A DNA stretch of 64,000 nucleotides, taken from positions 1,612,001 to 1,676,000 of the forward strand of contig CAWEUK010000002.1 of assembly GCA_963812245.1 (NCBI GenBank), read 5' to 3'. This DNA is from Salsipaludibacter sp963812245 (lineage in GTDB: Bacteria; Actinomycetota; Nitriliruptoria; Nitriliruptorales; Nitriliruptoraceae). Made by a program: the position numbers and the translations under genes. The number at the start of each line of letters is the position of its first letter. Position 1 is the first letter of the stretch. This document shows positions 59,477-64,000 of this stretch, piece after piece. The notes below the pieces were generated by a model. That model had not been told where the DNA came from, did not search any database, and saw only the letters and a list, made by a program, of their open reading frames with translations.

Positions 59477-61900
59477 TCACTTCCTGCCCAGCCAGCCGCT
59501 GGGGCCGTCCCGGACCGCGTCGCAGGCCGCCAGGATGGCCTCGGGGGTTGCAGGTGCGCCCAGCGGTGGGTCGACGGTGGCGTCGCCGAGGGTGGCGATG
59601 GCGTCCTTGATGGCACACCACGCACTGATGGCCAGCATCAGCGGTGGTTCGCCCACGGCCTTGGATCGGTAGACGACGTCGGCGAGGTTGACCGAGTCAG
59701 GCACCAACTTCACGTTGAAGCGTTCGGGGATGTCGCTGATCGCGGGGATCTTGTAGGTCGACGGACCGGTCACGGTCAGGCGGCCGTCGTCGGTCCAGTG
59801 CAGTTGCTCGGTGGTCAGCCACCCCAGGCCCTGCACGTAGCCGCCCTCGACCTGCCCGAGGTCGATGGCCGGGTTGATCGAGCGACCGACATCGTGCAGC
59901 AGGTCGGCGCCAAGCAGTCGCATCTCGCCGGTCAGCGTGTCGACGACGACCTCGGTCACCGCAGCCCCGTAGGCGAAGTAGAAGAACGGGTGGCCCGATC
60001 CCACCTCACGGTCGTAGTGGATGTCGGGGGTGGCGTAGTGGCCGGTGGCCGACAACGGCACACGTTCCATGTAGGCGGCGAAGGCCACGTCGGCGAAGGG
60101 CCACGACTGCGACCCGACGACGACCTGGTCATCCAGGAACGCCACCGTCTCGGGCGGGACACCCTCGCGAGCCGCGACCCACTCGGTCAGGCGTTGGCGG
60201 AGCTCGCGGGCGGCGAACTGGGCCGCCATCCCGTTGAGGTCGGTGCCGGCCGACGCCGCGGTGGGGGAGGTGTTTGGCACCTTGTCGGTGCGGGCCGCGG
60301 ACACCTGGATCCGGTCGACACTGACGCCGAGCTCGGATGCGACGATCTGGGCGACCTTGGTGAACAGGCCCTGGCCCATCTCGGTGCCACCGTGGTTGAG
60401 GTGGATCGAGCCGTCCTTGTAGACGTGCAGCAGCGCACCGGCCTGGTTGAGATGGCGCACGGTGAAGGCGATGCCGAACTTGACCGGGGTCAGCGCGATG
60501 CCGCGCCGCAGGACGGGGGAGGAGTCGTTGAATGCGGCGATGTCGGCACGGCGGGCCTCGAGATCGGCTGTCTCCACCAGTTCGTCGACGATCTGGGCGA
60601 TGATGTTGTCGGTCACGCGCTGGCCGTAGTGCGTCGTGTCACGGGCTTCGTCGAGACCCGCGTCCTCCTCGACCTCCCAGATGTCGTCGCCCTCCCAGTC
60701 GTCCACGTCCTCGGCGGATGGCAGGTAGAAGTTCTGCCGGCGCACGGCCAGGGGGTCCAGTTGCAGGTTCCGGGCGATCGCCTCGATGATCGATTCGATG
60801 ACGAGCATGCCCTGCGGACCGCCGAAGCCGCGGAAGGCGGTGTTGGAGACCGTGTCGGTCGCGATGGTGTGGCCCGTCACGCGGGCGGTCGGCAGGTAGT
60901 AGCAGTTGTCGACGTGGAACATGGCGCGGTCGACGACACCTTCGCTCAGGTCGACCGAGTGGCCGGCATTGCCGACCAGGTCGACGTCCAGCCCCGTGAT
61001 CTCGCCGTTGTCCTCGAAGCCGACCTGCCAGCGCGCCAGGAAGTCGTGGCGCTTGCCGGTGGTGACCATGTCGTCATGGCGGCGCAGCCGGAAGCGCACC
61101 GGGCGACCCGTCAGCCGGGCGACCAGGGCAGCGCACGCCGCCACCTGGGCCGACTGGGTCTCCTTGCCGCCGAAGCCGCCGCCCATGCGTCGGACCTCGA
61201 CGGTGACGGCACCCATGTCCTCGCCCAGCACGAGCCCCACCAGGTGCTGCATCTCGGTGGGGTTCTGGGTCGAGCAGACGACGTGCATGGCGCCGTCCTC
61301 ACCCGGGATGGCGCGTGCCACCTGGCCCTCCAGGTAGAAGTGCTCCTGCCCACCCATCGTGAGTTCGCCACGCAGGCGGTGGGTGGCGGCGGCAATCGCC
61401 GCGGTCGCATCGCCACGTCGTTGGGTGTGCGGTTCGCGCAGGTGCCTGCCGGCATCGAAGGCGGCTGCCAGGTCGAGGCTCGGGGTCGTCGCCGTGGTGG
61501 CGACCTCGACCAGGCGGGCGGCGCGCCGGGCGGTCTCGACGGAGCGGGCAGCCACGATCGCGACCATCTGGCCGTGGAAGCGGATGTCGCCGTCGACCAG
61601 CAGTTGGTCGCCGTCGAAGACCGGCGCGACGTCGTTGTGGCCGGGGATGTCGCCGGCGGTGTACACCCCGACCACACCGTCACACGCCAGCGCCGCCGCC
61701 GTGTCGATGGCGTCCAGGCTGCCGCGGGCGATCGGGGCCAACACCGGGGCGAGGTGGAGTTCGCCGACCAGTTCGGTGCCGTCGTCGGTGTAGGGGGCCT
61801 GGCCCGTGACATGCTTGTGCGCAGACTCGTGGGGGAGCGCTGCGCCGGCACCGGTGGTCACCACGCCGACAGCGTCCGGATCCCGGCGTGAGCGACTCAT
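59477..61900 (-). CDS. xdhB: Xanthine dehydrogenase molybdopterin-binding subunit
   Basis: 807 aa, full length. Molybdenum cofactor subunit that hydroxylates xanthine/hypoxanthine or a related heterocycle. N-terminal HESAHKHVTGQAPYTDDGTE, Moco motifs VRRMGGGFGGKETQSAQVAA, AFRGFGGPQGMLVIE, LNHGGTEMGQGLFTKVAQI, and the catalytic Glu in YRSKAVGEPPLMLAIS (about residue 740). ATG 61900 follows the xdhA stop by 28 bp. Same strand as xdhA. Depends on molybdate uptake, which the modABC genes at 5-8 kb provide. Confidence 0.94.
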   Translation of the reverse strand: MSRSRRDPDAVGVVTTGAGAALPHESAHKHVTGQAPYTDDGTELVGELHLAPVLAPIARGSLDAIDTAAALACDGVVGVYTAGDIPGHNDVAPVFDGDQLLVDGDIRFHGQMVAIVAARSVETARRAARLVEVATTATTPSLDLAAAFDAGRHLREPHTQRRGDATAAIAAATHRLRGELTMGGQEHFYLEGQVARAIPGEDGAMHVVCSTQNPTEMQHLVGLVLGEDMGAVTVEVRRMGGGFGGKETQSAQVAACAALVARLTGRPVRFRLRRHDDMVTTGKRHDFLARWQVGFEDNGEITGLDVDLVGNAGHSVDLSEGVVDRAMFHVDNCYYLPTARVTGHTIATDTVSNTAFRGFGGPQGMLVIESIIEAIARNLQLDPLAVRRQNFYLPSAEDVDDWEGDDIWEVEEDAGLDEARDTTHYGQRVTDNIIAQIVDELVETADLEARRADIAAFNDSSPVLRRGIALTPVKFGIAFTVRHLNQAGALLHVYKDGSIHLNHGGTEMGQGLFTKVAQIVASELGVSVDRIQVSAARTDKVPNTSPTAASAGTDLNGMAAQFAARELRQRLTEWVAAREGVPPETVAFLDDQVVVGSQSWPFADVAFAAYMERVPLSATGHYATPDIHYDREVGSGHPFFYFAYGAAVTEVVVDTLTGEMRLLGADLLHDVGRSINPAIDLGQVEGGYVQGLGWLTTEQLHWTDDGRLTVTGPSTYKIPAISDIPERFNVKLVPDSVNLADVVYRSKAVGEPPLMLAISAWCAIKDAIATLGDATVDPPLGAPATPEAILAACDAVRDGPSGWLGRK

Positions 61901-61928
61901 GACGCCACCGCCGACTCCAGGTGGTGAC

Positions 61929-63548
61929 TCACGATGGCACCGCCGACACGCGGATCGGCGTGTCGTCCGCCGGTTCGGCCAGTTCTCGGAAGGCACGGGT
62001 CAGGAGGTTGCCGGCCACGGCGGTGCGGTAGGCGGCGGTTGCCCGCATGTCGTCGATCGGGGTGAAGTCCGCGGCCAGCGCAGTGCGCGCTGCGTCGAGC
62101 GTGGCATCGTCCAGGACCTGGCCCACCAGTGCTGCCTCGCAGCCAGTGGCCCGGGCTGGCGTGGCGGCCATGCCGCCGAACGCGACCCGGGCAGCGGTGA
62201 TCGTCCCCGGTGCGCCTGGTGTGGCGGTGCTGTCGCTGTCGTCGTCGCCGTGGCCGTCGGCGGCGGTGTCGTCGGCGGCGGTGTCGTCGGCGTCGGTGCC
62301 GTCGAGGTCGGCGATGGTCAGGTTGATCGCGGCGCACACGGCCGAGATGTCGTCGTCGTGGCGCTTGGACACCTTTGACACCGACAGGTGCTGGTCCGAG
62401 GTGGCCAGCGGGATCGACACGGCCGCCACCAACTCCCCGGCTTCCAACGCGGTCTCGCGATAGTCCAGGAAGAACTCCGCCACCGGGATGCTGCGACGAG
62501 CGGCCGCACTGGCCACGACCACCCTGGCGTCCAGTGCGAGCAGGACCGGGGTTGCGTCCCCGATCGGGGACGCCGTGGCGAGGTTGCCCCCGAGCGTGGC
62601 GCGATTGCGCACCGGCACCGAGCCGAATCGGTCCCACAACTGGGCCGTGGCGGGGAAGTGGGTGGACAGGTGCCTGGCCGCGGTCGTGAGCGGGACGGCC
62701 GCGCCGATCCAGAGTCGGTCGTTGGCGACCTCGATGCCGTGCAGTTCGGCGACACGCGACACGTCCAGCAGGTGGGCGAATCGGCGGTCGGACTGGGTGA
62801 TCTCGAGCGCCAGGTCGGTGGCACCCGCCACGATCGTGGCCTCGGGATCGTCGGCCAGCAGGTCGGTGGCCTCGGCCACCGTTCGTGGTGCCACCCAGGC
62901 ATGACCGTTGGCGGCGAGGCTGGGCGGTTCGACTGCATCTCGTGTGTCGTCGTCCAGCTGCTGCAGGCGCTGGGTGATGCCGGCCTTGTCCGCGTCGAAG
63001 CGGTCGGTCGGGTGGGCAGCGGCGACGGTGCGGGCTGCTGCGATGATGGGGCGATACCCCGTGCACCGGCACAGGTTGCCCGACAACGCCGTGTCGATGT
63101 CGTGCCGGTCGGTCGTGGGGTCGCCGTGGGCGAAGGCGAACAGCGACATCACGAAGCCCGGCGTACAGAACCCGCACTGCGAGCCGTGCTCGTCGACCAT
63201 CGCCTGCTGGACCGGGTGCAGGTCACCGGATTCGGGTTCTGCAAGGTCCTCGACCGTCACCAACTGGCAGCCGTGCAGGCTGCCGACGAGGTTGATGCAA
63301 CTGGTGACTGCGAGGTGGTCGAGATCGGATCCGGGGAGGTGGGCGACCTGGCCCTCGGCACTGGCGCCGTCACTGGTGCCACGGGCGGAAGGGCGAATCG
63401 TGACAACGGTGCAGGCGCCACAGTCTCCCGAGGCACAGCCCTCCTTGGTGCCCGTCCTGCCGGTGGCTCGCAACCACTCGAGCACGGTGGTGTTGGGCTC
63501 CACCTCGTCGAGGTCGACGCGGGCATCGCCAGCGAAGAACGAGATCAT
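61929..63548 (-). CDS. xdhA: Xanthine dehydrogenase FeS/FAD subunit
   Basis: 539 aa, fused iron-sulfur and FAD subunit. Two [2Fe-2S] clusters: EGCASGDCGACTVVTIRPSA with a further Cys in VTSCINLVGSLHGCQL, then SQCGFCTPGFVMS and LCRCTGYRPI. FAD domain: IVAGATDLALEITQSDRRFA, NRATLGGNLATASPIGDATP. An Asp/Ala-rich insertion near residues 418-445, encoded by a repeated GTCGTCGGCGGCGGT unit (62258-62292), interrupts the C-terminal part. ATG 63548. Passes electrons from the Mo subunit to NAD. Confidence 0.94.
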   Translation of the reverse strand: MISFFAGDARVDLDEVEPNTTVLEWLRATGRTGTKEGCASGDCGACTVVTIRPSARGTSDGASAEGQVAHLPGSDLDHLAVTSCINLVGSLHGCQLVTVEDLAEPESGDLHPVQQAMVDEHGSQCGFCTPGFVMSLFAFAHGDPTTDRHDIDTALSGNLCRCTGYRPIIAAARTVAAAHPTDRFDADKAGITQRLQQLDDDTRDAVEPPSLAANGHAWVAPRTVAEATDLLADDPEATIVAGATDLALEITQSDRRFAHLLDVSRVAELHGIEVANDRLWIGAAVPLTTAARHLSTHFPATAQLWDRFGSVPVRNRATLGGNLATASPIGDATPVLLALDARVVVASAAARRSIPVAEFFLDYRETALEAGELVAAVSIPLATSDQHLSVSKVSKRHDDDISAVCAAINLTIADLDGTDADDTAADDTAADGHGDDDSDSTATPGAPGTITAARVAFGGMAATPARATGCEAALVGQVLDDATLDAARTALAADFTPIDDMRATAAYRTAVAGNLLTRAFRELAEPADDTPIRVSAVPS

Positions 63549-63631
63549 GTGACCACCTTGGAGAAGTCGTACGAGCCTAGGACGACCTCGGCCGGCTCAC
63601 CAGTCGACGAGCCCCCGGAGGCAACGACCGT

Positions 63632-63726
63632 TCACTCGTCCATGGTCACGATCGCGTTGTTGGCCGGATCGACGCGGACGGTCGCGCCGTTTCGAAGCTC
63701 GAGCGCACCCCTGACCCGGGGTCATC
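63632..63726 (-). CDS. Possible small ORF with frame break
   Basis: About 31 residues. ATG at 63726 overlaps the stop of the next upstream ORF (ATGA); after three codons the reading continues in another frame as RGALELRNGATVRVDPANNA then IVTMDE, ending at 63632. The composition looks protein-like and the ATGA overlap is that of a coupled gene, but a single-base error must be assumed. Unknown function; stop lies 83 bp before xdhA. Confidence 0.3.
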
Positions 63727-63973
63727 GCTGCGTTCGGGCCAGGAGTACCTCCGTGAGGGCCATCGCGACGGTCTGGTCCGACGCGACCGCCTGGACCTCG
63801 GTGACGGCGACTCCCGGGCTGGCCGCGGTCTGCACGATCCGGTGCAACTCGTTCTTCTCGGTCAGCTTGATGCGGGCGCGGTCCAGCAGGTCGAACGTGG
63901 CGGTCACGACGTCGTTGTCCGCGATGGCGAGGTCACCCTCGACATGGACCACCACGCGGGTGTCGCGCGCCAC
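63722..63973 (-). CDS. Small hypothetical protein at window edge
   Basis: 83 aa from GTG 63973. RVVVHVEGDLAIADNDVVTA, FDLLDRARIKLTEKNELHRI, TAASPGVAVTEVQAVASDQT: an alternating hydrophobic pattern of a small alpha/beta fold, not recognised. The frame stays open to the end of the window, so the true start may lie beyond 64000. Same strand as xdhAB. Confidence 0.5.
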   Translation of the reverse strand: MARDTRVVVHVEGDLAIADNDVVTATFDLLDRARIKLTEKNELHRIVQTAASPGVAVTEVQAVASDQTVAMALTEVLLARTQR

Positions 63974-64000
63974 CCGCCCCAGGTCATGGCGAGTCCCGGG

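Noticed and set aside
61897..63177. Alternative 426-codon frame inside xdhA on the same strand
   Set aside because: Out of frame with the iron-sulfur and FAD motifs, Arg/His/Pro-rich, no start context; it is a shadow of xdhA.

Overview
The window is about 64 kb of very GC-rich DNA (roughly 70 percent, strong third-position GC bias, frequent GTG and TTG starts, start/stop overlaps of the ATGA and GTGA type). The gene content points to an actinobacterium: a DUF222/HNH protein, a SigK/RskA-type sigma/anti-sigma pair, a SARP-type giant regulator, group II truncated haemoglobin, InhA-type enoyl reductase and an ilv attenuator. I suspect a deep-branching, possibly marine or salt-exposed lineage (Nitriliruptoria or Acidimicrobiia-like) because of the ectoine catabolic genes, but that placement is inference. 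No tRNA, rRNA, CRISPR array, insertion sequence or prophage was seen.

Layout. 1-3.1 kb: end of an ectoine uptake and breakdown cluster (ABC ATPase, DoeA hydrolase, M20 deacetylase). 3.2-5.1 kb: dxs. 5.1-8.4 kb: overlapping molybdate operon headed by a MerR-HTH/TOBE regulator (modABC). 8.7-12.5 kb, minus strand: HNH/DUF222 protein and LldP-type lactate permease. 12.5-15.1 kb: ilvBN with promoter, leader peptide and transcription attenuator. 15.2-16.7 kb: two tandem PlsC acyltransferases. 16.8-20.5 kb: half-length ZIP-like gene, two CitE/malyl-CoA lyase family genes, acylphosphatase and a MaoC hydratase, with two arrays of 11-bp repeats. 20.5-26.5 kb: YidE/AspT-type transporter, ATP-type PEP carboxykinase, acetyltransferase, PLP decarboxylase, truncated haemoglobin. 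26.6-28.2 kb: serA.

28.4-36.9 kb is a complete type II fatty acid synthesis operon: fabD, a small biotinyl-domain-like protein without an attachment lysine, fabH, fabG, acpP, fabF, an acyl-CoA carboxylase carboxyltransferase, a PlsC acyltransferase, acpS and fabI, behind a promoter region packed with palindromes. 36.9-41.8 kb: phosphoesterase with an unrecognised N-terminal half, PadR/DUF1048 pair, and an M23 peptidase with tandem 45-residue repeats. 42-48.3 kb: a giant SARP-pseudokinase-nSTAND-WD40 regulator divergent from a lipoprotein hydrolase, sharing a promoter region with phased 11-bp direct repeats. 48.4-50.3 kb: RskA, SigK, universal stress protein. 50.7-55.8 kb: 2-oxoacid dehydrogenase E1alpha-E1beta-E2-E3. 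55.8-59.4 kb: small accessory enzymes (GNATs, VOC, arsenate reductase, FKBP). 59.5-64 kb: molybdenum xanthine dehydrogenase XdhAB and two small upstream ORFs. The mod operon and XdhAB are probably functionally linked through molybdenum cofactor.

About 17 frame breaks fall inside well conserved genes (ilvN, ZIP-like, YidE-like x4, pckA x2, serA, fabH x2, fabF x3, the giant regulator x2, rskA). Nearly all are equivalent to one extra base at unrelated motifs, in genes that are normally essential, so I read them mainly as sequence or assembly insertion errors and annotate the genes across the breaks.
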